Shown here in pieces: positions 51,626 through 60,279 of a stretch of DNA of 64,000 nucleotides. A model generated the notes under the pieces. The model was not told the origin of the DNA, ran no database searches, and worked only from the letters and a program-made list of their open reading frames with translations. The stretch is from NCBI RefSeq assembly GCF_039542225.1, contig NZ_BAABHS010000023.1:1-64000 (forward strand). Direction: 5' to 3'. Numbering within the stretch: position 1 is the stretch's first letter; each line of letters opens with the position of its first letter. This stretch comes from Yinghuangia aomiensis (GTDB taxonomy: Bacteria; Actinomycetota; Actinomycetes; Streptomycetales; Streptomycetaceae). Made by a program: the position numbers and the translations under genes.

Positions 51626-53793
51626 CGGGGGGATCCGCCTCCTCGGAAAGGCAGCGTGCGGCTCGCGGTGTCCACGAGCAGCGGAAGTACCGGTGCGGAC
51701 GCGGGCACCGGGCCGGTGAGCAGGGCGGCCCAGACCTGCGGGTCGTCCGGGCCGAAGTGGCCGTCGGCGCCGAACTCTTCGCGGAAGGACCCGAATTCCC
51801 ACACCCAGGAACTGCGGTTGCGCCGGTCGGGCTCGGTGTGGCGGTCGTCGACGAGGACGCACCGCAGCCCGTCGCGGCTGCGCAGCGCGGCGAGGTGGGT
51901 GCGCCAGTCGAGGCGTTCGGGGCAGGGCATGACGAGGTCGGCGCCGCGCGAGCGGGGGTGCGGGGGCCGGCTGCCGACGGTGACGAGGATCCGCGTGGCG
52001 GCGCGCCACCGCCAGGCGGGGTCGGTGCGGTGCGTGTCGAGGTGGTGGACGACTTCTTCGAGCGGGGCCGCGTAGTGGTGCAGGACGGCGGCGGGCTCCC
52101 ACGCGGCGAGGGCGTCGAGGTGGTCGGCGGGGTCCGCGAACGGGACGGTGCGCAGCGGCGGCACGTGGGTGCCGAGGCCGAAGACGTCCGGGCGGCGGAC
52201 GCGGCGGCGCGGGTCGTGGTCGGTGTAGCCGGCGAGGGCCAGGCGGAAGCGGCCGGCGCCGTCGTCCAGGCGGGTGAGGCGTTCCGCGAGTTCGGCGGCG
52301 AAGTCGAGGCGGCGGCGGACGCGTTCGGGGTCTTCGTCGGCGAGTTCGACGGCGCACACGATGTCGGCGTCGAGCCCGCCGCCGAGCACGCGGCGGGTGC
52401 CGGCGCCGAACAGGGCGGTGCCGGTGGGGCCGCGGCCGTCGACGTTTCCGTGGCCGTTCCCCTTCCCGTCACCCGTGCCGTTGCCGATGCCGTGGCCTGG
52501 GAGGGTGCCGGGCGGGGCGCCCGGAAGGACGGCGGTGAGCGCGCGGGTCGCGCCGTCGTGGTCGATGCCGACCTCGATGCGCCGGGCGTCGACGAGGCGG
52601 ACGGTGATCTCGTGGGCGCCGCCGGGGGCCGGGTAGGCGCCGGCCATCAGGACGGGCCAGTCGCCGTCCGGGCCGCCGTACGGGTCGACGACGTGCAGCA
52701 GTCGCTCGGTGGGCGCGTCGGCGCCGTTGCCGGTGCCGGACGCCGGGAACGCCAGGGCGACGCTCGTGCTGGGGGTGCTGCCGGGGAGGGCCAGGGTGCC
52801 GCGCGGGAAGAGTTCGCGGGTGATGACCCGGGTGGTGCGGTGGGCGGTGTCGGCTTCGACGGCGACGAGAGCGTAGGTGTGCCGGGTCGGGATACCGCCG
52901 ACGAGGTCGTCGACGAGCCGGTCGAGGGGCACGGTGCCGTCCGGGACGAGGGTCGCGGACGGCGGATACTCGGCGGAGAGGTGCCGGGCGGCCTGCACGC
53001 ATATGCGCCAGTGCGGGTCGCGGGAGACGAGGATCCACGCGCTGCCCTCCCCCGGCGTGGTGCGTTCCTGCCGCCACCGTCCGGCCCACCGGCCGGTCCA
53101 CGCGCCGAGGGCGCGCCCGAACAGCGGGTCGACGGGGGCGGGCCGGCCGTGCCATCCGGTGCCTTCGACGGTGCCGACGCCGCCCGCGAGGACGTAGTCG
53201 CCGGTGTCCTCGGCGGCGGGCAGCCAGTCCGGGTGGTTCAGGAGTTCGGGCCAGGGGCTGCGCGGCTCGGCGGCGTCCGGGATGCGTACCGCGCCCGCGG
53301 GATCGCGGTCGACGCGGACGGCGGCCGCGCCGTGCCGGGACAGTTCGACGAACCACACGCGGTCGAACTCGCCCGCGGCCAGCGCCACGAGCACCTGGTC
53401 GGCGCCGCCGGGGGCCAGGGCACGGGCGCGGGCGTCCTCGGCGCGGATGTCGCGCCACGCGTCGCGTTCCGGTCCCGCACGGCCGTCGCCGCCGTCGCGC
53501 GGCGGCGGCAGGTCCGGGAGGTCCGGGAAACGCGGGAAAGGCGGCAGGTCCGCCAGGTCGGTGGTCTCGGGGGGCGGGAGCGTGCGGCCGTCGCGGGCCG
53601 GGTCGGGTTCCTCGCGCACCGGCCGGGCGCGGAGTTCGGTCTTGAGGTCGTAGCCGCGGCGGGCCGTGTCGAGGTCGCCGCCGGCCTCCCACGCGCAGAA
53701 CCGGCAGGCGCCGCGGGCCGGGAACGCGGAGAGGCACACCGGGCAGATCGTGGCCGGCACGTCTCCCGGCGCGCGCCGGTGCCGGGGCGTCAC
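51622..53793 (-). CDS. Zinc-ribbon protein with degenerate vWA-like domain
   Basis: A 723-residue protein from the GTG at 53791-53793. Residues 17-33 hold a zinc ribbon, CPVC then CRFC. The rest is a long mixed region with a fold of the vWA type near 490-620: GGLDADIVCAVELADEDPERVRRRLDFAAELAERLTRL and FRLALAGYTDHDP follow the strand-helix pattern of that fold, but the DxSxS metal site is replaced by VELADEDP, so it should not bind metal. A later ILVTVGSRPPHP and CVLVDDRHTEPDR may be further fold strands. It is the first gene of the operon and overlaps the GTPase start by four bases (ATGA). It is probably a structural or sensor subunit. Confidence 0.75.
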   Translation of the reverse strand: MTPRHRRAPGDVPATICPVCLSAFPARGACRFCAWEAGGDLDTARRGYDLKTELRARPVREEPDPARDGRTLPPPETTDLADLPPFPRFPDLPDLPPPRDGGDGRAGPERDAWRDIRAEDARARALAPGGADQVLVALAAGEFDRVWFVELSRHGAAAVRVDRDPAGAVRIPDAAEPRSPWPELLNHPDWLPAAEDTGDYVLAGGVGTVEGTGWHGRPAPVDPLFGRALGAWTGRWAGRWRQERTTPGEGSAWILVSRDPHWRICVQAARHLSAEYPPSATLVPDGTVPLDRLVDDLVGGIPTRHTYALVAVEADTAHRTTRVITRELFPRGTLALPGSTPSTSVALAFPASGTGNGADAPTERLLHVVDPYGGPDGDWPVLMAGAYPAPGGAHEITVRLVDARRIEVGIDHDGATRALTAVLPGAPPGTLPGHGIGNGTGDGKGNGHGNVDGRGPTGTALFGAGTRRVLGGGLDADIVCAVELADEDPERVRRRLDFAAELAERLTRLDDGAGRFRLALAGYTDHDPRRRVRRPDVFGLGTHVPPLRTVPFADPADHLDALAAWEPAAVLHHYAAPLEEVVHHLDTHRTDPAWRWRAATRILVTVGSRPPHPRSRGADLVMPCPERLDWRTHLAALRSRDGLRCVLVDDRHTEPDRRNRSSWVWEFGSFREEFGADGHFGPDDPQVWAALLTGPVPASAPVLPLLVDTASRTLPFRGGGSPR

Positions 53794-54177
53794 CGCCGCC
53801 GCCCGGGTCGTCCCGGGGCGTGCGCCCGCTCGCGCGCCCGGGCACTCCGTGCCCGCGCCGCTTCGATCCCGCCGAATCCGCCCCGCACGGCCGCCACCCC
53901 GTCCCCCAGCCGTCGTGGTCCCTGCCCGCCGCGCGGGCGACCGCACCCGGATGTCCACGCGGCGTGACCTGGTGATGAGCCGATGGTAGTGGTTGGCGGC
54001 CTTTCCCGGAGGTCATTCCCGCCCGCCGTCGCGAGATCGTGAGGAGGGGTCAAAAGCAGCCAATACCCTTTCGGGAAAGCACGTTTCGGCGCACGGCGGC
54101 GGCGCGCCCACACGCCGGCGAACACGCGTTCGGCCAACAGTCGCGGCAGTGGCCCGGATACGCGCCGCGGAGGCGCA
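53794..54177. other. Spacer between the two conflict modules
   Basis: These 384 bases between the kinase stop and the zinc-ribbon gene hold no gene. A promoter for the second operon is expected here on the minus strand, but no pair of elements with normal spacing stands out. Confidence 0.5.
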
Positions 54178-56379
54178 TCACGGGATCGTATAGCGGCGGA
54201 CCGCGCCATCCAATCCCGCGGTGTACAAACGGCGTTCGCCTTCGCGTCCGGCGGCTGCCGGGACGCACGCGGCGGGCGTGCGGATCGTGTGGACGCGCGC
54301 GCCGTCGTCGCGGCCGAGGACGTGGACGCTGCCGCCGCGCAGCGCGGCGTACACCCACTGCTCGTCGGCGGCGACCGCGACCACCGGCTCGCCGAGGGAC
54401 TCCCGCCAGCCTTTGACGCCGGACGCGTGCACCGCGACCACGTCGCCGCCCGACGTCCCCGCCACCACCAGCCCGTCGCCGGACACCGCAGGGTCCCCGC
54501 ATATCGCCGTGCCGAGCCGGGCCAGCACACGCGCGGTGCCGCCGGGCGGTTCGACCAGCCACAGCGTGCCGGCCGCGGTCCCGCACACGACCGCTTGGCC
54601 GACGGCCAGCGGCCCGCCGAGGATCGCCCCGTCCAGCCGCCATTTCGCCCGGCACTTCGCGATGCCGGTGCCGAACTCCCAGGTGCGCACGCACCCGTCG
54701 ATCCCGGCGGTGACCACGGATGTGCCGCACACCGCGGGGCGGCGCACCGGACCGACCGCTTCGCGGGCGGTGCGCGCCGCCATCGCGTCCAGCCGGGCGG
54801 ACACCAGGTCGCCGTTCGCCATCGTCGCGAGGACGGTGTCCGCGCCCGTCACGCACACGCCGTGCACGGCCACGCCGGTGCCGGCCGAGCCGACGGTCGG
54901 GCCGACCCACAGGTCGTGTTCGCGTTTGCCGCTGGACGCGTGCACGATGCGCAGGCGCCCGCGCCCGGTGCCGACCACCAGCCGCCCGGACACCACGGCC
55001 ATCGCGCCGGGGAGCACGAGGTCGCCGGATTCGGCGGGGAGCTCCCAGCGCTCCCGGCCGTTCTCGGCGTCCAGTCCGACGACCCGGCCCTGGCAGTGCG
55101 CGATCGCCACGACTCCGGCGGACAGCACCGGAGGGCAGCGGATCCAGTCCCGGCCCCGCCATTCCCAGTCGGGACGGGGGCCGCCGGTCCGCGGCGGGAC
55201 CGACCGCCCGTCGGCGGGGCGCGGACCGGCGAAACCGCCGGGGTCGACGGAACTGCCCGGGCGCACGGAACTGCCCGGGTTCACGGAACTGCCGGGATCA
55301 ACGGGAATGCCGGAGTCGACGGAACTGCCGGGCGCCGGAGCCCCGAGCGGGCCCACGCCGAGCGCCATCTCCTCGTCGACGGCGAGCGCGGCGCCGACCA
55401 CGGCCGTGGGCTCCCCGTCGAACCGGGGCACCGCTCCCCCGGACGCCTCTTCGATCCTGCGGTCGTAGTCCCGCATCAGGCGCCGGTGCTCGGGCGGCAG
55501 CGTCCGCCACAGCGGCACCGGGTCGCCGGGCAGCCGCATGGAGCCGACGTCGGCCGCGCGCCCGACATGGCGGCGGGCGACCGAGTTGACCCACACCGCG
55601 GTCGGGCGGCCGTCCGGGTGCCGCACCAGGCAGCGGCGGATCAGCCCGGCCAGGTCGCCGTCCGGCAGCCCGGAGGTGTCCGGCGCCTCGCTGCTGATCT
55701 TGCGGAGCACGGTGACGATGGACGCGCCGTCGTAGGGCGGATGCCCGGTCAGCGCGTAGAGCAGCGTGCCGCCGAGGGCGAACACGTCGGACGGCCCGGC
55801 GGCCTGCGCGAGACCCGCGACGTGCTCGGGCGACATGTACTGCAGCGACCCGATGCGGTCGCCGGTGCGGGTCAGCCGGGGGTCGCCGACGAGGCGCACC
55901 AGGCCGAAGTCGATCAGCCAGGCGCGGTCCCGCCCGATCAGCACGTTGGAGGGTTTGATGTCGCGGTGGTAGACGCCGAGTTCGTGCATGCGGACGATGG
56001 CCGCGGACGCCTGCTCGGCGATCCGCCACACGACCTCCGGCGGCAGCGGCCCGCCTTCCCCCACCAGGTCCTGCAAGGCCGGGGCGCGCAGGAACTCGGT
56101 GGCGAGCCACGGCTTCTCGGCTTCGCTGTCGGCGTCGAGGAGCCGCGGGACGCCGTCGCCGACGACGGTGCCCATGGCGCGCACCTCGTTGGTGAAGCGC
56201 TGTCGGAAGCCCTCGTTGCGGACGATGTCCGGGTGGGCGATCTTCACGGCCGCCAACTGCCCGGCCCAGGTGCGGGACCGGCCGAGATAGACCTCGCCGA
56301 AGCCGCCGGCCCCGATCCGGCACAGCAGGTCGAAGTCGCCGACCCGGGTGGGACCGGCGCCGTCCAACGGTGCGATCAC
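54178..56379 (-). CDS. Serine/threonine protein kinase with C-terminal beta-propeller
   Basis: A 733-residue protein from the GTG at 56377-56379. The kinase domain (1-275) is complete: glycine loop GAGGFGEVY, Lys46 (AAVKIAHP), HRD 138-140 (YHRDIKPSNVL) and DFG 157-159 (LIDFGLVRL), and GSLQYMSPEHVAG. A Pro/Gly/Ser linker with pentapeptide repeats (about 349-381) follows. From about 400 on, repeats of the WD40/PQQ type (for example GRVVGLDAENGRERWEL, DGCVRTWEF, GDVVAVHAS) form a predicted beta-propeller. The kinase lies between two conflict modules, on the same strand, 144 bases past the short GAP1-N gene. It probably phosphorylates components of one or both in response to a signal read by the propeller; that is inference. 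Confidence 0.9.
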   Translation of the reverse strand: MIAPLDGAGPTRVGDFDLLCRIGAGGFGEVYLGRSRTWAGQLAAVKIAHPDIVRNEGFRQRFTNEVRAMGTVVGDGVPRLLDADSEAEKPWLATEFLRAPALQDLVGEGGPLPPEVVWRIAEQASAAIVRMHELGVYHRDIKPSNVLIGRDRAWLIDFGLVRLVGDPRLTRTGDRIGSLQYMSPEHVAGLAQAAGPSDVFALGGTLLYALTGHPPYDGASIVTVLRKISSEAPDTSGLPDGDLAGLIRRCLVRHPDGRPTAVWVNSVARRHVGRAADVGSMRLPGDPVPLWRTLPPEHRRLMRDYDRRIEEASGGAVPRFDGEPTAVVGAALAVDEEMALGVGPLGAPAPGSSVDSGIPVDPGSSVNPGSSVRPGSSVDPGGFAGPRPADGRSVPPRTGGPRPDWEWRGRDWIRCPPVLSAGVVAIAHCQGRVVGLDAENGRERWELPAESGDLVLPGAMAVVSGRLVVGTGRGRLRIVHASSGKREHDLWVGPTVGSAGTGVAVHGVCVTGADTVLATMANGDLVSARLDAMAARTAREAVGPVRRPAVCGTSVVTAGIDGCVRTWEFGTGIAKCRAKWRLDGAILGGPLAVGQAVVCGTAAGTLWLVEPPGGTARVLARLGTAICGDPAVSGDGLVVAGTSGGDVVAVHASGVKGWRESLGEPVVAVAADEQWVYAALRGGSVHVLGRDDGARVHTIRTPAACVPAAAGREGERRLYTAGLDGAVRRYTIP
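55239..55333 (-). repeat. 15-base repeats coding the kinase linker
   Basis: On the minus strand in-frame units encode PGSSVD, PGIPVD-like and PGSSVN/R pentapeptides (PGSSVNPGSSVRPGSSVDPG). The units differ by one to three bases. They make a flexible linker between the kinase and the propeller. Confidence 0.7.
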
Positions 56380-56523
56380 GCGAGCACCCCCTCCCGTCGT
56401 GTCGTCCGGCCACGTTAGCGGGACAGGACGTGCGTTCGCCGCGACTTGGTCGCGCCCCTGCTCAAGCCGCGTTCCCACGGCGCCGATGCGGTGCCGGTAC
56501 GCCGCCGTTGCGGTGCTCGCGGG

Positions 56524-57408
56524 TCACCCCGCGGGATCTCCGAACCGGGCACGGACCGCGCCCAGGACCGCCTCCGCCCGCAAGAAATCCGGCCCCGGTG
56601 CGGACGGCATCGGAAAGGCCCGCAGGTCGCGGCGCAGCGGCACGGCACCGCGCGCCTCCGCGAGGGCGAGAACGAGTCCGCGGTACGCGGCACCGGCCGC
56701 CGTCTCCGGTTCGGCGGGCCCGCCGATCCGCACGGCCCGCCGCCCGCGCTGCGCCGGTCCGACCGCGAGCCGGACGCTGCCCGCCGCGGACGCCGTCCAC
56801 CAGGTCGCCGCCGACACCGCGGCGGCCGCCGGATACGGCAGCAGGCCGAGGATGTCGTCGAACACCCGGACGCGGTCCCGCGTCGGCCAGTCCGCGGCGT
56901 CCGGCACGAGCGTGACCGGCCCTTCGAGCACCAGCGCCGCGACCGAGGCAAGCCAGCCGAGCGGGTACGGCTGCCTCTCGGACGGCTCACTCGGCGCGGG
57001 CAAGGTGAGCAGGGCCGGCTGCGGCGGGTGTTCCGCCAGGTCGATGCCGAACAGCGCCTGCATCAGCTCGTCGAGGGCGGGGCGGTGCAGCGCCAGGTCG
57101 ACGCCGGGCAGCACGTAGTGGCTGGTGCCGACGATCGGACGTCCGAACTCGTCCAGCAATGCCGACCACTCGGTCCATGTGACGGTGTTCGCGGCGCCGT
57201 CGGCGCTGCGGTCGAACCGCACCCACGGGAGTGCGTCCGGGCCGCGTACCGCGGGCAGCGGCGTGCCTATGGCGCGCGCCCGGATCTCCGCGCCGAACCG
57301 CGGGTAGTCGGCGGGCGGTCCGGAGGCTCTCAGCACCCGGTAGTCGCCGTGGCTGTCCCCCGGTTTGGCATGCCACGCCCACTCCGCGGCTATGGTGCGT
57401 TCCGTCAT
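56524..57408 (-). CDS. Short GAP1-N-type protein
   Basis: A 294-residue protein that resembles the N-terminal domain of the full-length GAP1: AAEWAWHAKPGDSHGDYRVLRASG aligns with the start of the larger protein, and ALPWVRF, TWTEWSALLDEFGRPIVGTSHYVL, RLAVGPAQRGRR follow the same order. It lacks the middle domain and membrane helix. The ATG at 57406-57408 directly follows the TGA of the fused vWA-GTPase gene without a gap, so translation is coupled. It likely pairs with the fused GTPase as its adaptor. Confidence 0.8.
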   Translation of the reverse strand: MTERTIAAEWAWHAKPGDSHGDYRVLRASGPPADYPRFGAEIRARAIGTPLPAVRGPDALPWVRFDRSADGAANTVTWTEWSALLDEFGRPIVGTSHYVLPGVDLALHRPALDELMQALFGIDLAEHPPQPALLTLPAPSEPSERQPYPLGWLASVAALVLEGPVTLVPDAADWPTRDRVRVFDDILGLLPYPAAAAVSAATWWTASAAGSVRLAVGPAQRGRRAVRIGGPAEPETAAGAAYRGLVLALAEARGAVPLRRDLRAFPMPSAPGPDFLRAEAVLGAVRARFGDPAG

Positions 57409-60276
57409 TCAGGAAGTCTCCCCGGCGAAAGCTCCGACCGAACTGGCAAGCCAGACCATGGGTTCCCAGACGTTGACCGGCTGGACGGGGCGGCCGCGCA
57501 GCCGGAAGGCGTCGCCCTGGTAGTCCCATCCCACCGACGTCGTGCCGAAGTAGCGGACCCGGTCGTGGTGGAACCAGGTGCCGAGGACCCGCAGCATCGT
57601 GTCGACGTCGGCGTCCCCCCGGGCGGCCAGCCGCCGCAGGGCCGCTTCGACGCCGGCCGCGCCGGGCGCGGACGCGCCGCCGAGGACGCGGTCGCGGACC
57701 CGGGCGTCGTCGCATTTGGACACGCACACGGCGACGAAGTGCGGCAGCCGGTCGGCGGCTTCCTCGGGCAGGCCGTCCGGCCTGAGCCGCGGGATGAACC
57801 GGCTCAGGCTGGCCGCCGTGTGGGCGGCCGCGGCCGGGCTGCTCAGATCGGCGAGGAACACGATGCCGTGGGTGTCGCGCACGTTCCGCACCGCGTCGGC
57901 GCCGAGCGTCAGCGGCGAGTCCGGCTCCTCGAAGTCCCCGCCCGCCCGGTCGTGGAGTTCCAGGTCGAAGGCGACCCGCCAGGACAGCTTCCGGCGCCAG
58001 CGGAGCCTGCGGCGGACGGTGCACCGGGCGTCCACCCGCAGCCGCAGGTCTTCCGGCTGCGAGGTCGCGTTCGGGAACACCCGCTGCTCGATGATGCTCA
58101 CGCCGGCCCGGTGCACGAACTCCTTGGTGGCGTCGTCGCGCGGGGTGATCAGCACGTCGTCGAGGGCGACGCCGGGCAGGTCGAGGTCCAGCCGCGCGCC
58201 GCGGTCCGTGGTGAACATCCGCAGGGCGGCGACGACCAGGAACGTGGTCTTGCCGGACGCCTGCCCGCCGAGCAGCGCCACCCGCGGCACCGCGCTCGGG
58301 CGGCGCCGGTCGCGGCCGGGCTCCGGCTCCGGGGCGGGCTCGGGCGGCAGGGTGCCGATCGCGTCGGCGACATCCGCGGCGGGCACGACCATGCGCGCGC
58401 CGTCGAGCAGCGCGCCGCCCAGGACCCCCCGCGGGCGGGCGGCCTCCGCGGCCGGGCCGGGCGTGCCGGGGTCGGCGGCGGAGAGCTGCGGTGTCCCGGA
58501 CGGGGGCCGCGACGGCGGCGGTGCGGAGCCGGGCGGCGGCGCGGGCTCCGGCTTGCGGAATCCCGGGATGGGCGTGCCGGGCGCCAGGTCGGGCCCGCCC
58601 GCGGCAAGACGTTCCAGCAGGGCCGCGTTGCGCACCTCCGGGTTGTTCGCGAGGCGGCGCAGCAGGGCCGCGGTGAGATAGGCCAGCGGCCGGGCACCGT
58701 CCGCGATCCGTGCGGGGGCGGGGAAGTCCTCGCCGCTCAGCAGGACCCGGAAGGCGACGGCGTCGGAGCCGAGGCGGCGGGCGACCTCCTGGGCGATCCG
58801 GTCGTACATGGCGAGGAGCTCCGCCGACGTGCAGCGGCTCAGGAGGACGGCGCGGACGTCCGCAGGGAAGTCGTAGGGCGCTTCCTCGGGCGGCGCCTCG
58901 GCGGCTTCGTCGTCGGTGCGCACGAGCAGGCCGCTGAGGAACACCTCGGCGACGTCCGCCGGATCCGGACGTTCGTTGACGACCGCGTTGACCAGCCGCA
59001 TCGTCTCGAAGGTGATGGGGGCGGTACCCGCGAGTCCGTACAGCAGATCGGCGCAGCTCGGCGGGACGGTGCGCAGGAACGTGTCCACACGCTGCTCCGC
59101 CGGCAGGTCCACCGGAACGGGCCCGGGAGGGTGCGGCGCGGCGCGTGGCGCGGATCGCGGCACCACCCAGGCGGCGGCGGTCAGTTCGCGGATGCCTTGG
59201 GTGCGTCCGACGAGCATTCCCATGAGCCTGCGCACATGCGACCAGGGCGGCTCCGCGGTCTCCCGGCCCGGCGCCCAGTGCAGGACCGGGGCGCCGTCGA
59301 AGGCCAGCACGGGCAGCGCCAGGAAGTCGGCGTCGTCGACGGGGACCGGCGGGCGGTCGTCGTCGCGGCACACGAGGATCCGCGGGCGGTGCCGGGCGCC
59401 GAGCGACGGGCGGAGGACGACGCGGCTCGGGGCGATCGCGGTCTTGGCCCACAGGCGTTCCGGCAGCAAGTGCCACACGACGACGGGCCCGCGCTCGTGC
59501 CAGGACCCGAGGTGGCCGATCGCGGCGGCGGACTGCCACCCTTCGCACACGCCGTCGGTGATGACGAACACCATGCCGCGGCCCCCGTCCGCGAGCATGC
59601 GCGCCGGGTCGCACGGGGTGGTGCGGTCGCTTGCCGTGAACCGCGGTTCGGGCCCGGACACGTCCGCGTGGATCTCCCGGACGGTGCGGAACACGCCGCT
59701 GCGCCGCAGCACGTCGGCTAGTTCCCGCAGGACAGCACCCCACGGTGCGGTCGCGGCGCTGGTGTCGCGGACCAGCAGCAGGTCCCAGCGCGGTTCGCGC
59801 TGCGGGCGCAGCACGGGGACGAACGCGTCGGCGACGGCCATCGCTTCCGCGGTGCGGTCGATGTCGAGGTCGGTGCGGCCGGGTGCGTCGGCGGTGGAGC
59901 CCAGCGGTTTGAGCGCGTTCTCGAGGGCGCGCGCGGCGGGCAGACGCGGTTCGGCGCGGATCCGCATCGGAAGCGCCCGCACCGGGGTCCCGCCGTCGTC
60001 CCACGAAGGCAGTTGGACGGGCGCCGCCGGGAATCCCGGCGTCGGCGCGGGAGGCGGCTTGCCGCCGCCCGGCCCCCAGTCGAATCCGGCGGGCGCGCCG
60101 TACCCGGCCCCCCCGCCGCCTTCCGGCTCGGCCGCCGGGTCGGGGCCGGTGCCGAGCGCACCGCCGAGCCACGCCATCGCGGCGTCGGGCGTGCTGCCGG
60201 TAAGCCACAGCATGTCCAGGGCGGCGCCGACGTCGTACGCGGGTTCCGGTCCGCCATGGCGCGCGGTGGGGTCCAT
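57409..60276 (-). CDS. SAV_2336-type vWA-like domain fused to a P-loop GTPase
   Basis: A 955-residue protein. Residues 10-45 (VGAALDMLWLTGSTPDAAMAWLGGALG) and LPAARALENALKPLG are the SAV_2336 N-terminal pattern. The vWA-like domain begins WDLLLVRDTSAATAPWGAVLRELADVL, a DxSxS site in which the last Ser is Ala. A Pro-rich linker (about 560-660) leads to a GTPase domain with the P-loop GGQASGKTT (about 670), HDRAGGDFEEP as switch II and VSKCDDARV as the base motif. SAV_2336-type proteins normally pair with MoxR ATPases, whereas this GTPase type normally pairs with GAP1, so the fusion joins both systems. The start lies 3 bases after the MoxR stop. Confidence 0.88.
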   Translation of the reverse strand: MDPTARHGGPEPAYDVGAALDMLWLTGSTPDAAMAWLGGALGTGPDPAAEPEGGGGAGYGAPAGFDWGPGGGKPPPAPTPGFPAAPVQLPSWDDGGTPVRALPMRIRAEPRLPAARALENALKPLGSTADAPGRTDLDIDRTAEAMAVADAFVPVLRPQREPRWDLLLVRDTSAATAPWGAVLRELADVLRRSGVFRTVREIHADVSGPEPRFTASDRTTPCDPARMLADGGRGMVFVITDGVCEGWQSAAAIGHLGSWHERGPVVVWHLLPERLWAKTAIAPSRVVLRPSLGARHRPRILVCRDDDRPPVPVDDADFLALPVLAFDGAPVLHWAPGRETAEPPWSHVRRLMGMLVGRTQGIRELTAAAWVVPRSAPRAAPHPPGPVPVDLPAEQRVDTFLRTVPPSCADLLYGLAGTAPITFETMRLVNAVVNERPDPADVAEVFLSGLLVRTDDEAAEAPPEEAPYDFPADVRAVLLSRCTSAELLAMYDRIAQEVARRLGSDAVAFRVLLSGEDFPAPARIADGARPLAYLTAALLRRLANNPEVRNAALLERLAAGGPDLAPGTPIPGFRKPEPAPPPGSAPPPSRPPSGTPQLSAADPGTPGPAAEAARPRGVLGGALLDGARMVVPAADVADAIGTLPPEPAPEPEPGRDRRRPSAVPRVALLGGQASGKTTFLVVAALRMFTTDRGARLDLDLPGVALDDVLITPRDDATKEFVHRAGVSIIEQRVFPNATSQPEDLRLRVDARCTVRRRLRWRRKLSWRVAFDLELHDRAGGDFEEPDSPLTLGADAVRNVRDTHGIVFLADLSSPAAAAHTAASLSRFIPRLRPDGLPEEAADRLPHFVAVCVSKCDDARVRDRVLGGASAPGAAGVEAALRRLAARGDADVDTMLRVLGTWFHHDRVRYFGTTSVGWDYQGDAFRLRGRPVQPVNVWEPMVWLASSVGAFAGETS

Positions 60277-60279
60277 CCG

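Noticed and set aside
56446..59721. 1091-residue plus-strand frame
   Set aside because: Low-complexity composition and no motif; opposite strand carries clear GAP1-N, vWA-like and GTPase motifs.
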